Source: Bacteroidales bacterium
GTDB lineage: Bacteria; Bacteroidota; Bacteroidia; Bacteroidales; UBA932
Direction: 5' to 3'
NCBI GenBank assembly: GCA_009777095.1
Contig: WRMN01000003.1
Location: 107,337-171,336, forward strand
DNA length: 64,000 nt
The position numbers and the translations under genes are program-made. The notes under the pieces are model-generated. The model saw only the letters and a list, made by a program, of their open reading frames with translations. It was not told where the DNA came from and searched no databases. Below, one piece after another: positions 33,990-43,252 of this stretch; the stretch's first letter is position 1, and each line of letters opens with the position of its first letter.

Positions 33990-36900
33990 ATTTAAACGTA
34001 CACTCCTTGTTATCGGTATCCTATTGGGTTTGCTGATGCTAAGCCTTGCGGTGTTAAGCTATTTTGTGGTAACGCCCGAGCGCATCACGCCTATTGTCTT
34101 GAGAATAGCGAATGAACAGTTGAATGCTGATATTAATTTTGAAGAATTGGACCTTACTATATTCAGCTCCTTTCCGAATGTCGGCATCACGCTGAAGAAC
34201 GGCAGTATTGTTGCTCATAACGACACCATACTGTACTTTGCTAACTGCAAGATTTCGCTTAGGCCTATGGCTTACATACAACAAAAAAGAATTAGCATCA
34301 ATTCTATAGAAATTGATAAGCCATGTATCTATGCGCATATTGACCAAAGCGGGCAAAACAATTGGGATATCCTTCCCATAGATACCACGACTGTCGCTAC
34401 TACTACCGATACCACTGCGCAGGCGTTACCCGATTTCGGCATACGTAAATTGCAACTTTCCGACGCAAAAATAATTTATAGCGACAATCGGGAACAACAA
34501 TTATTAGCAATTGACGGCCTGCAACTGACACTCTCGGCACGGCAAAGAAAAGATACTGCCAGCCTCAGATTAGAACTGGATATCGCAACACTAAATTTTC
34601 AGCATAAGGGTAAACAATTATTTCCTTCCATTCCTGTAACACTATCGGCGCAACTTCGGCAAAATAATAATAATTTGCAAATAAGACAGGCCGCGTTAAC
34701 CATTGCAACGCTTGATTTCAATATTGCCGGTCAACTGCAATGGAACAGCATTACCGGCGCTATAGATATTAATACCGACTTTAGTTTAAAGACTCCGGCA
34801 ATAGCTGATGTGCTGACGAAAATATCCGCTGTGTTGCCTGCAGCGGCCTTACTCAAAACCTCAGGAGCTATAGCTGTGAAAGGCGCAATAAACGGCACTT
34901 TTAGCGATAAAAGTTTTCCGGTTATTGATGCTGAAATCCGACTCGCCGAAGGAAAATTAAGATCGGCTTTGAATCCCAACAAGCCGGGAATTGAACTGTT
35001 GGAGATTGACGGAATTACTCATATTGATATTAATAAAAAAACGCCATCAACCTTACAACTTAAACGTTTTGTCTTTCACGGTCCCTCTACCAAGTTAGAC
35101 GTATCGGGTAAGGTTAACCACCTCTTTACCGACCCTGAGTTTTATGCTCAAGTAGATGCCGACATTGATTTCACCAATTTAGCCAAAGACTTCTCATTTA
35201 TTGATAGCGCTGCCATGCAAGGGCATATACGTTCTAACCTTACGGGAGAATTTGCCCTGTCAAACCTGCTCAACAGAGATATTGGAAAAGTTAAAATACA
35301 AGGCGAAATCAATGTGGACAGTTTACTGCTCGATTATCCCAAGCACGCATTATATGTGTCGGCGCCGATTGTCCGCGGGCTTTTCGGTACTAATAATCAG
35401 GATACCATAAGAGGACAATTACGCGAGTCCTTGCTGCGCGGCACCTTAACTGCAAATAACTTCGCATTGAAATGGGACGGCATGCAAAGTAATATGCGCG
35501 GCATATCGGCAGCATTCAGCGCCTCGGCTCCGGCCGACAGTATTTCGGTCGCTCCGGTATATACCAATTTAAGAATAAATAACCTCAACTATACTATTCC
35601 GGCCGATAGCCTGCGGATCAGAACCGTCCTTGCTTCGGGCTCTGTACGCATTGGCCCCCAGCCAGGCAATCCTACGAAACCGCTATTCAATGTGCGTCTT
35701 TCCTTAGATACCCTTCGTGCGCGCCTTCCTGAGGCTTTTGTTATGCTTAATCGGGGGAACTTGTCGGCCCAAATCAAGGAACGCACACTGCGCAGGTCGG
35801 TTAATTCAACCGCTTATACAGCTTCGCGCTCTGATTCCACCGAAACTTCCACTACAGGTAGTGCAAGCGGTATGAGAGCTTCGCGGCGCGATAGCCTTAC
35901 CTTGGCAAGCGTCAACGATGATGTCGTGGATATGCAATTGAAGGATAAGGAAGTTCGCGATATGCTCCGCCAATGGGATTTTAGCGCTACCTTAGAAGCT
36001 AAAGCCATGCGCGTGCGTACGCCTTTCTTCCCGCTCCGCACAAGTGTTTCCGAAGGAATAATGGAATTTAAGGCCGACACCCTGCGATTTAGTGATATTG
36101 CCATGCAAGCCGGTAAATCGGCTATGCAGGTTAACGGCGCTGTTGCCGGCATAAGACAAGCCTTGCTGCGTAATGGAAAGATAAGCGCCGACCTGCAAAT
36201 TGCAGCAGACACGCTTGATCTCAACGAAATTACTTTGGCGCTTGTAGCCGCATCGAAGTACACGGAGCTACAGGACTACGAAAAACAAGAGATTACACAA
36301 AATTTAGAAAAAAGCGATATTGTACCGACGGACGAGGTTGCTGCCGGTGTCTTTATTATACCCAAAAATATAGACCTGAAAATACGTACCAATATCAAGC
36401 ATGCCATTTATACCCGCATGACTGTTGAGAACCTCAGGTCGATTTTCTATCTTCGCAATCATACTTTAGAAATGCCGAGAATGAGACTGCAATCAAACCT
36501 CGGAGATATACAAATGTCGATGGTTTACCAAGCCATGGACACCAAAGGCGCGAGTATTGGCTTAGACATGGACCTTCAACAGATACAGGTAAAACAACTG
36601 ATAGCGAGTTTCCCTATCTTAGACTCGTTGACGCCCATGCTCCGCTCGTTTGAAGGAGTAGTTGACTGCAATTTGACTACCGTAGCTAATTTGGATTCCT
36701 TAATGAATGTGGAGTTTCCAAGCGCCACTGCTTCCTGCTACCTCAAAGGAAAATATTTAGTGCTGATGGACGGCGAAACCTTTTCCGATATAGCAAAAAC
36801 GCTGCGATTTAAGAATAAAGAACGTAATCTGGTTGACAGTCTTTCTGTGGAAATAGTTATGGAAGACAACCGTTTGCTTGTTTTCCCTTTCCAACTCAAT

Positions 36901-37368
36901 CTCGACCGTTATCAAGTAGCGGTGGGTGGCACACAGCATTTAAACCTGAGTTTCGATTATCACATTACGGTATTGAAATCGCCAATTCCGTTCAGGTTCG
37001 GACTTAATGTCAGCGGCAATCCCGACAAATATAAAATCAGGTTAGCGAAGGCTAAATACACCAACTTGTTCAAACCGGCAAAAACTACCTCTTTGTCTAA
37101 CACGCAACTGAATATAAGGCAAGAGTTCCAAAGCAAGTTACGTTCCGATATACAAGCTATTATTGCACAGGCGGGCGCCTCGCAAGCGCCTGTGCGCTTG
37201 GGCAGGCAGCGGCAAAGCGAGATGTTGAATAATGCAGATGTGCAGGACTTGTTAGTTACTAAAGAATCGGAAATCGTGAGCGAATCCACCGAGGGCATTG
37301 TTGATGAAACGGAAGATACGCAGGAGGAGCATTCCCAGCAGGATTCGAACCTGCGACCCACAGATTAG
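33982..37368 (+). CDS. AsmA-family envelope protein
   Basis: The 1,128-residue protein has one N-terminal membrane segment (about residues 7-30) and a very long beta-rich periplasmic part. The start (VTPERITPIVLRIANEQLNA, SFPNVGITLKNGSIV) matches AsmA/TamB-like proteins of Bacteroidetes, now thought to help carry phospholipids to the outer membrane. A Ser/Thr-rich low-complexity stretch lies near residues 610-640. The last codons (SNLRPTD) are read from the antisense strand of a tRNA-Arg gene, so the natural stop may have been lost. Confidence 0.85.
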   Translation: MKIFKRTLLVIGILLGLLMLSLAVLSYFVVTPERITPIVLRIANEQLNADINFEELDLTIFSSFPNVGITLKNGSIVAHNDTILYFANCKISLRPMAYIQQKRISINSIEIDKPCIYAHIDQSGQNNWDILPIDTTTVATTTDTTAQALPDFGIRKLQLSDAKIIYSDNREQQLLAIDGLQLTLSARQRKDTASLRLELDIATLNFQHKGKQLFPSIPVTLSAQLRQNNNNLQIRQAALTIATLDFNIAGQLQWNSITGAIDINTDFSLKTPAIADVLTKISAVLPAAALLKTSGAIAVKGAINGTFSDKSFPVIDAEIRLAEGKLRSALNPNKPGIELLEIDGITHIDINKKTPSTLQLKRFVFHGPSTKLDVSGKVNHLFTDPEFYAQVDADIDFTNLAKDFSFIDSAAMQGHIRSNLTGEFALSNLLNRDIGKVKIQGEINVDSLLLDYPKHALYVSAPIVRGLFGTNNQDTIRGQLRESLLRGTLTANNFALKWDGMQSNMRGISAAFSASAPADSISVAPVYTNLRINNLNYTIPADSLRIRTVLASGSVRIGPQPGNPTKPLFNVRLSLDTLRARLPEAFVMLNRGNLSAQIKERTLRRSVNSTAYTASRSDSTETSTTGSASGMRASRRDSLTLASVNDDVVDMQLKDKEVRDMLRQWDFSATLEAKAMRVRTPFFPLRTSVSEGIMEFKADTLRFSDIAMQAGKSAMQVNGAVAGIRQALLRNGKISADLQIAADTLDLNEITLALVAASKYTELQDYEKQEITQNLEKSDIVPTDEVAAGVFIIPKNIDLKIRTNIKHAIYTRMTVENLRSIFYLRNHTLEMPRMRLQSNLGDIQMSMVYQAMDTKGASIGLDMDLQQIQVKQLIASFPILDSLTPMLRSFEGVVDCNLTTVANLDSLMNVEFPSATASCYLKGKYLVLMDGETFSDIAKTLRFKNKERNLVDSLSVEIVMEDNRLLVFPFQLNLDRYQVAVGGTQHLNLSFDYHITVLKSPIPFRFGLNVSGNPDKYKIRLAKAKYTNLFKPAKTTSLSNTQLNIRQEFQSKLRSDIQAIIAQAGASQAPVRLGRQRQSEMLNNADVQDLLVTKESEIVSESTEGIVDETEDTQEEHSQQDSNLRPTD

Positions 37369-37403
37369 AAATCTGTTGCTCTATCCAACTGAGCTATGGG
37401 AAC
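37330..37403 (-). tRNA. tRNA-Arg (anticodon TCT)
   Basis: The minus strand folds as a 74-nt cloverleaf without CCA: acceptor GTTCCCA/TGGGAAT (closing G:U), D stem GCTC/GAGC, anticodon loop TTTCTAA giving TCT, and T loop GGTTCGAATCC. It overlaps the 3' end of the asmA-like frame by 39 bp on the opposite strand. Confidence 0.95.
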
Positions 37404-37419
37404 AAAATAAAATGCAAAG

Positions 37420-38160
37420 TTAAGCAAATATTCGGAATTTTGCCAAATGCCACTTCTGCAAACGATAAGCAAAGGCAACTCCCAGTACGCCAAAGCCATA
37501 TTTCATACTCCTGAGGATATTGATAGAGGAGGCTTCTTTGAAATACTTCGTAGGACAAGTCATTTCGGCAATTTCAAATCCCTTGAAAAAAAGCTGTGCC
37601 AACATTTGGTTGTCAAACACAAAATCTTCTGAATTAGCATGATAATCAACCGCTTGCAATGCTTCTTTAGAGAAGGCACGGTAACCGGTATGGTATTCGC
37701 TTAATTTTTGGCGCATCAAAAAGTTCTGCGTGAGCGTGAGTATCCGGTTGGCAATGTATTTATAAACAGGCATTCCTCCGCGCAAGGCGCCCCGCCCTAA
37801 AATCCGTGAACCTAACACTACGGGATATACCTCATTAGCAATCATATATGACATAGAGTGAAGGAGCTTAGGCGTATATTGGTAATCGGGGTGTAGCATA
37901 ATGACAATGTCGGAGTTTAATGCTAAAGCCTTATCATAGCAGCTTTTTTGGTTTCCGCCATAGCCGCGGTTCTTCTCGTGCTTTACGATATGCTTTATAC
38001 CCAATTCTTTCGCTTTTTCTACAGTATTGTCACGACTGTTATCATCAACCAATATAACATGGTCAACAATATCAAACGGAATTTCATTATAAGTTCGCTC
38101 TAAGGTCAATTCGGCATTGTAGGCTGGTAAAACAACCGTTATAGTTTTGTTATGTATCAT
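37420..38160 (-). CDS. Family 2 glycosyltransferase (polyprenyl-phosphate sugar synthase-like)
   Basis: The 246-residue cytoplasmic enzyme has the GT2 fold: VVLPAYNAELTLERTYNEIP, HVILVDDNSRDNTVEKAKE, HEKNRGYGGNQKSCYDKAL, and MLHPDYQYTP at the place of the metal motif. That last motif is typical of the DPM/DPG-like subgroup that moves sugars to lipid carriers. There are no C-terminal membrane segments. It is the last gene of a tight minus-strand trio with pfk and a DUF6913 gene. Confidence 0.88.
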   Translation of the reverse strand: MIHNKTITVVLPAYNAELTLERTYNEIPFDIVDHVILVDDNSRDNTVEKAKELGIKHIVKHEKNRGYGGNQKSCYDKALALNSDIVIMLHPDYQYTPKLLHSMSYMIANEVYPVVLGSRILGRGALRGGMPVYKYIANRILTLTQNFLMRQKLSEYHTGYRAFSKEALQAVDYHANSEDFVFDNQMLAQLFFKGFEIAEMTCPTKYFKEASSINILRSMKYGFGVLGVAFAYRLQKWHLAKFRIFA

Positions 38161-38161
38161 A

Positions 38162-38698
38162 TTAGTTTATCATATCTATAGTTAGCAAATAATGCTTCAG
38201 TTCTTCTATAAAAATGTCGGGTGTAGCGCTACCGTCCGATAAAACAAAGTCGTAAGGATTATTGGGATACGACTGACGCCCCACTTTCATTTTTGCCATA
38301 GAAAGCAGCGGCAGATATTGCATAACGGGAATATTTGATGTGGAAAAATCAATTAAGATATCAAAATTCTGGTTAATAAAAAGATTAGCCTCTGCCGACA
38401 AACTTTTGTTGTACCAATTCACTTCATGCTTGCCGAAATATCGGATATATGGATTATCAACAAGTTCTGAGGGTACTTTTTTTCCTGAATAGTAAGCTAA
38501 TCCCTTACATTGAATGTTCTTAGCCGTTAAAAACACCTTTAAGGACTCTACAGCCTGCAATACTAAGTGGTCATACACAAATATAATGCCGACGGTTTCT
38601 GCAGTGTTAAAATTAAAAAAACCTTTACTGCGCTTACGCGTTTTCAGGCTCTTGCGCAAGTATCTTTTAATTTTCCATTTTTTGAAGGCTTTCAACAT
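38162..38698 (-). CDS. DUF6913 family protein
   Basis: The 178-residue protein has a strongly basic N-terminus (KAFKKWKIKRYLRKSLKTRK) and an alpha/beta part with IDFSTSNIPVMQYLPLLSMA and VGRQSYPNNPYDFVLSD. It fits the Bacteroidetes DUF6913 family, whose role is unknown. It lies 2 bp after pfk and 1 bp before the glycosyltransferase, so all three are co-transcribed. Confidence 0.75.
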   Translation of the reverse strand: MLKAFKKWKIKRYLRKSLKTRKRSKGFFNFNTAETVGIIFVYDHLVLQAVESLKVFLTAKNIQCKGLAYYSGKKVPSELVDNPYIRYFGKHEVNWYNKSLSAEANLFINQNFDILIDFSTSNIPVMQYLPLLSMAKMKVGRQSYPNNPYDFVLSDGSATPDIFIEELKHYLLTIDMIN

Positions 38699-38700
38699 AA

Positions 38701-39936
38701 TTATATCCAGTTTAAAATCTTGAATAAATCGTAATTTTCAGGGTCAGGTACATATTTTTTCGCGGCCTCGTAATCATCAGGAGTTATATAGTGTAACATG
38801 TTACGTATAATAGCCTGCACGCTTTCACTGTTGATGTCAACCATGCGCGGTAGAATTTTTCCGCTTTTCGGATCTTGAATATCTTTCAGAAAGAGCGGCG
38901 CCACATCACCGTTGGTGTTTACATAAACCATGCAACCTGTATGGCGGGCAGTAAAAAGTTTATAAACGCCCAAACCCATCAGCGTACAATATTGACGGTC
39001 GTAGGCAATAGGGGTGTCACAGCGTACCTCATAACCTATTTCTACAGGGCGACTTCTCACCTTAAGCCCTATTTGTGCAATTTTTTGTTCTATTAATTCA
39101 CTAAATACGTGTGCCTTGCTAACCTTGCCTAATTCAGGATGACCATGGGCATCGTAAGAGAAGTGAATTCCCGATTTCTTAACTTCCTCATTGCTGAGCG
39201 TATGGAATACCCCTTCCGAAATCACAACAGCCCCAAAATCAATACCCATGAGCTTACGTTTAATCATGGAAGATATCACCAGATTGACTATTTTATCAAT
39301 AGTAATGGTACTTTTGTTAAACATTTCAGGAATAACAATCATCGGATAATGGCAGGAGGCGCCGATGCTGAATGCTAAGTGTCCGGCTGAGCGTCCCATC
39401 GCGGCAACAATAAACCAGTTCCGACTGGTGCGGGCATCTTCATAAACAATGGTGGCAATGGCTGCACCGCCATTCTTGGCCGACTCATAGCCGAAAGTCG
39501 GCATATTGTTCGGCAAGGGAAGGTCGTTATCAATGGTTTTTGGTACGTGGATGTTAGAGATAGGATAGCTTTTTTCTATCAGGAATTTAGCCACAGCATT
39601 AGCGGTTGAGGCGGTATCATCGCCGCCTACCGTAACTAATAACTTAATATTGTTATCTTTGAATAAATTGAGGTTAAAACGCTTTTCAAAATCCTCAGCA
39701 GTAGGCTTATAACGGCTCATAATTACCACAGAGCCTCCACGATTAAACATATCGTCAGCTGTTTCGAAATCAATTTCCAACATTTTCGGATTAGTGGAAA
39801 ACAGGCTGCTGTACCCTTTATGCAAACCTATAACACGATACCCTTGGTTCAAAAATACTTTTGCCACACTACCTACTACGGTGTTCATTCCGGGAGCCGG
39901 ACCTCCACCGGTAAGAATTGCAATCGCTTCTTTCAT
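38701..39936 (-). CDS. 6-phosphofructokinase, predicted PPi-dependent
   Basis: The 411-residue protein belongs to the PfkA superfamily: GGGPAPGMNTV, GGDDTAST (104-111), PKTIDNDLP (132-140) and MGRSAGHLA. Two positions decide the phosphate donor. Asp 107, in GGDDT, replaces the Gly of ATP enzymes, and Lys 133, in PKTIDND, replaces the second Gly. Both are the marks of pyrophosphate-dependent enzymes (EC 2.7.1.90), whose reaction is reversible. Divergent fba encodes the next step of glycolysis. Confidence 0.9.
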   Translation of the reverse strand: MKEAIAILTGGGPAPGMNTVVGSVAKVFLNQGYRVIGLHKGYSSLFSTNPKMLEIDFETADDMFNRGGSVVIMSRYKPTAEDFEKRFNLNLFKDNNIKLLVTVGGDDTASTANAVAKFLIEKSYPISNIHVPKTIDNDLPLPNNMPTFGYESAKNGGAAIATIVYEDARTSRNWFIVAAMGRSAGHLAFSIGASCHYPMIVIPEMFNKSTITIDKIVNLVISSMIKRKLMGIDFGAVVISEGVFHTLSNEEVKKSGIHFSYDAHGHPELGKVSKAHVFSELIEQKIAQIGLKVRSRPVEIGYEVRCDTPIAYDRQYCTLMGLGVYKLFTARHTGCMVYVNTNGDVAPLFLKDIQDPKSGKILPRMVDINSESVQAIIRNMLHYITPDDYEAAKKYVPDPENYDLFKILNWI

Positions 39937-40012
39937 AATTAATTAAATTACTTTTTAGATTAAAAATATAAATAATGTCGGGCAAAAATACAAAAAAGTC
40001 TCGAAAAAAAAT

Positions 40013-40020
40013 TAACTTTG
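40013..40020 (+). promoter_or_regulatory. -7 box upstream of fba
   Basis: TAACTTTG fits the consensus, 38 bp before the fba ATG, in the region shared with divergent pfk. Confidence 0.45.
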
Positions 40021-40058
40021 TACTTTAATCTTTTAGAAAGTTATTAAAACAAAGAATT

Positions 40059-41033
40059 ATGATTAGTTACAAAGAATTAGGTTTGGTAAATTCCCGTGAG
40101 TTATTTACCAAAGCAGTTAAAGGCGGTTATGCCATTCCGGCATTCAATTTCAACAATATGGAACAACTACAGGCCATTATTGCAGCTTGTGTGGAAACTA
40201 AATCTCCGGTAATTTTACAAGTATCAAGCGGTGCGCGTAAGTATGCCAACCAAACTTTATTGCGCTATATGGCTCAGGGGGCGGTAGAATATGCCAAAGA
40301 ATTAGGCTGTAATATCCCCATTGTGTTGCACTTAGATCATGGCGATACCCTTGAATTGTGTAAATCATGTATTGAATACGGTTTTTCATCGGTAATGATT
40401 GACGGGTCGCATCACGATTATAATAAAAATGTGGAACTTACCGCACAGGTGGTAGAATATGCCCATAAATACGATGTGAGCGTTGAAGGTGAATTGGGAA
40501 TATTGGCCGGTGTAGAAGACGAGGTGTCGGCAGAACACCATACTTACACACAACCGGAAGAAGTACAGGATTTTGTGCAAAAAACAGGGGTTGATTCCTT
40601 AGCTATTTCTATCGGAACTTCGCACGGCGCTTTCAAATTTAAGCCCGGACAAAACCCGGAAATCCGCTTGGATATTTTAGCCGAAATCGAAAGGCGCATT
40701 CCCGGATTTCCTATCGTACTGCATGGTGCTTCCAGCGTTCCACAGGATATTGTAGCGCAAATTAACCAATACGGAGGCAAGTTGAAAGATTCTATCGGTA
40801 TTCCGGAAGAACAGTTGCGCGCTGCCGCTAAATCGGCGGTATGCAAAGTAAATATTGACAGCGACGGCCGTTTGGCTATGACTGCCGCCATACGCAAGAC
40901 ATTATTTGATAACCCTGCGGAATTTGACCCGCGCAAGTACCTTGGCCCCGCCCGCGACATGCTGAAAGCGCTATATATTCACAAGATAAACAATGTACTG
41001 GGCAGCGACGGGAAAGCAAGCATTAACGATTAA
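40059..41033 (+). CDS. fba: Class II fructose-bisphosphate aldolase
   Basis: The 324-residue zinc enzyme shows its ligands and active-site motifs in order: HLDHGDTLELCKSCIEYGF, SVMIDGSHHDYNKN, VEGELGILAGVEDEV, IGTSHGAFKF and VLHGASSVP. It splits fructose-1,6-bisphosphate. The divergent pfk gene makes its substrate, so the pair forms a glycolysis node. Confidence 0.96.
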   Translation: MISYKELGLVNSRELFTKAVKGGYAIPAFNFNNMEQLQAIIAACVETKSPVILQVSSGARKYANQTLLRYMAQGAVEYAKELGCNIPIVLHLDHGDTLELCKSCIEYGFSSVMIDGSHHDYNKNVELTAQVVEYAHKYDVSVEGELGILAGVEDEVSAEHHTYTQPEEVQDFVQKTGVDSLAISIGTSHGAFKFKPGQNPEIRLDILAEIERRIPGFPIVLHGASSVPQDIVAQINQYGGKLKDSIGIPEEQLRAAAKSAVCKVNIDSDGRLAMTAAIRKTLFDNPAEFDPRKYLGPARDMLKALYIHKINNVLGSDGKASIND

Positions 41034-41102
41034 TGAACGAAAAGATGAGGTAAAAAATCGTTTAGCTGATATTACCTTTATGTATTTTAAAAATTATTTA
41101 AG

Positions 41103-42050
41103 ATGAAAATGAAATTTCTATTACCTGTTATTTGTTCTATTTGTTTGTCTTCCTGTGTGTCGATGAATAAATATAAATCATTAGAAGCTGATTATCAGAA
41201 TGTTTTAAGACAGCGTAATGAGCTTAACGACAAATTCAATGCCCTGAGTCGCGAACATAGCGCTTTACAATTCCGCACGCAGGAGTTAGAGGCAAAAGTT
41301 CGTGATATGCAGTTAATTACGGAAGAACGAGATAAACTGCAGAAAGAATTAAAAGATTTGCGGACTATGATGGAAAGGCTGAATGCCGATTATGCCAAAG
41401 AAACTACCGGTATGTCGAAACAGATACAGGCCGACCGCGAAGAGTTATTACGTAAAGAAGACGAGTTATTTAAGCGTTTGCAGGAAATAGAACAGATGCA
41501 GGCCGAAATGGACCTGCGTAATCGCCGAATGGCGGAATTGGAATCTATTTTGGCGCGTAAAGATTCGGCGGTGAATGCCTTAAAGGCCAAAGTGAGCGAT
41601 GCGCTCCTTGGTTTTGAGGGTAAGGGGCTGACCGTTACGCAGAAAAACGGCAAGGTCTATGTGTCGATGGAAGATAAGCTGCTCTTCAAGTCGGGCAGCT
41701 ACGAGATTGACCCCAAAGGAGCAGAGGCCGTGAAGGAATTAGGCAAGGTGCTGGCACTGAATACCGACATTAATGTAATGATTGAAGGCCATACCGATAA
41801 TGTGCCTTATAAAACTAAAACCGAGTTAAAAGATAATTGGGATTTGAGCGTAAAACGCGCCACAACGGTAGTGCGGGTTTTGCTGCAAAATAATGGTGTT
41901 GACCCCCGCCGCGTCATAGCAGCCGGACATTCGGAATATGCTCCCTTGGACGACAGGCCGACTGCTGAGGCCCGCCAAAAGAACCGCCGCACGGAAATTA
42001 TCCTCACTCCAAAACTCGACGAATTGTTAAACATCTTAGATGCAAATTAA
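41103..42050 (+). CDS. OmpA-family lipoprotein with coiled coil
   Basis: The 315-residue protein has a lipobox (CLSSC, cysteine 18), a long charged coiled coil (about residues 25-165) and a C-terminal OmpA domain that binds peptidoglycan: LLFKSGSYEIDPKGAEAVKE, IEGHTDNVPY, LSVKRATTVVRVL and RQKNRRTEIILTPK. It should link the outer membrane to the cell wall. It resembles the flagellar-motor-like or Pal-like OmpA proteins, but no specific complex is evident. Confidence 0.9.
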   Translation: MKMKFLLPVICSICLSSCVSMNKYKSLEADYQNVLRQRNELNDKFNALSREHSALQFRTQELEAKVRDMQLITEERDKLQKELKDLRTMMERLNADYAKETTGMSKQIQADREELLRKEDELFKRLQEIEQMQAEMDLRNRRMAELESILARKDSAVNALKAKVSDALLGFEGKGLTVTQKNGKVYVSMEDKLLFKSGSYEIDPKGAEAVKELGKVLALNTDINVMIEGHTDNVPYKTKTELKDNWDLSVKRATTVVRVLLQNNGVDPRRVIAAGHSEYAPLDDRPTAEARQKNRRTEIILTPKLDELLNILDAN

Positions 42051-42085
42051 TTCTCAATTCTCAACTCTCAATTCTCAATTTCTCC

Positions 42086-43216
42086 GTGGACTCTCCTTTC
42101 ATATTCACACAGCCTGTAGTAGGCGACAATTTTGTAAGTCGAAAAAGCGAACTTGACTGGCTCTCTTCCAATTTATCGAACAGACAGCATAGCGTATTGA
42201 TAGCGCCGCCCTTGTTCGGAAAACGTTCCATAGTAACCAATGCCTTATTTCAAGCGCGGCGGCAGCAAGACTTGCTCTCATGTGTTTTATCGCTATTTAA
42301 TGTACGTAACGAATTTGTTTTTTATACTTCTTTGGTGAATACCCTGATGAGGGCGGTGTGCGCTACAAGTGATGAGTGGGAGACTGTGGCTCAACAATTT
42401 TTATCGGAGACACGCCCCTTGGTCAATATTGATGAAGCCGCTCAGAATGGCGTTTCGTTTATCTTCGACAAGGCTGCCGTAATGGCGCATGCCGATGAAT
42501 TGTTGAACTTGCCTGAACGTTTGGCCGAATGGAAAAACAAAGGCGTAGCGCTTTGCATACACGATTTTCAGGATATATCCCAATTTGAGGATACAAAGGT
42601 ATTTCAAAAGAAATTATGCGCCACGTGGAAGCAGCACCGCTTTACAACTTATTTGCTGTGCGGTAGTAAGAAAAACGCGGCCGCTGCGCTGTTTTCCGAA
42701 AAGATGCCTTTTCACAAATTCGGCGATATCGTTCAATTAGAGCGTTTAGACGAGCGTTTATCGGCGGAATACGTAATGAAGTCTTTTGCTAAGAGCGGCA
42801 GAGTGATTTCAAAGGAATTTGCCGAGGCATTGCATCGTAAGGTCTCAGGCTATCCTTACTATGTGCAGTTATTGGCGCATATCTGCTGGTCGAATACCAA
42901 AGGCTTTGTTACGGATAGCGTGATGAACAGGTCAATGGAAGATCTTTATGACTACAATGAACGCATTTTCCGCAGGATTACAGACGAGTTAAGCCCTTCG
43001 CAACTTAATTATTTGCAGGCAATAGTTGATGGTGTGCTACGCTTTAGCAGCGCGGAAAATTTACAACGTTACGAACTGCATTCTTCCGCTAATGTAGCGA
43101 GGGTGCGCGAGGCCTTGGAGAAAAAAGAAATTTTATCTTTCGACAGGTATAATATGCCGACATTTATTGACCCTGTTTTTGAACTGTGGTATCGAAACCG
43201 TTTTGCAAACAGGTAA
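42086..43216 (+). CDS. ATPase-like protein with altered P-loop
   Basis: The start is a GTG at 42086 giving DSPFIFTQPVVGDNFVSRKS. The 376-residue protein has the layout of archaeal/bacterial AAA ATPases of the DUF234 or STAND-like group: the VVGDNFVSRKSELDWL entry motif, a P-loop APPLFGKRSIV, a Walker B-like VALCIHDFQDI, then YLLCGSKK and a winged-helix C-terminus ending DPVFELWYRNRF. The P-loop lacks the first Gly and has Arg after GK, so ATP hydrolysis is doubtful. The function is unknown. Confidence 0.7.
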   Translation: MDSPFIFTQPVVGDNFVSRKSELDWLSSNLSNRQHSVLIAPPLFGKRSIVTNALFQARRQQDLLSCVLSLFNVRNEFVFYTSLVNTLMRAVCATSDEWETVAQQFLSETRPLVNIDEAAQNGVSFIFDKAAVMAHADELLNLPERLAEWKNKGVALCIHDFQDISQFEDTKVFQKKLCATWKQHRFTTYLLCGSKKNAAAALFSEKMPFHKFGDIVQLERLDERLSAEYVMKSFAKSGRVISKEFAEALHRKVSGYPYYVQLLAHICWSNTKGFVTDSVMNRSMEDLYDYNERIFRRITDELSPSQLNYLQAIVDGVLRFSSAENLQRYELHSSANVARVREALEKKEILSFDRYNMPTFIDPVFELWYRNRFANR

Positions 43217-43252
43217 TAAACGGAAATTTTTCATTGTTGTTTTAGTTCATTA

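Noticed and set aside
35814..37361. Minus-strand frames of 133-149 codons opposite the asmA-like gene
   Set aside because: They run against a frame with clear AsmA features and low-complexity Ser/Thr coding, which opens the opposite strand by chance.
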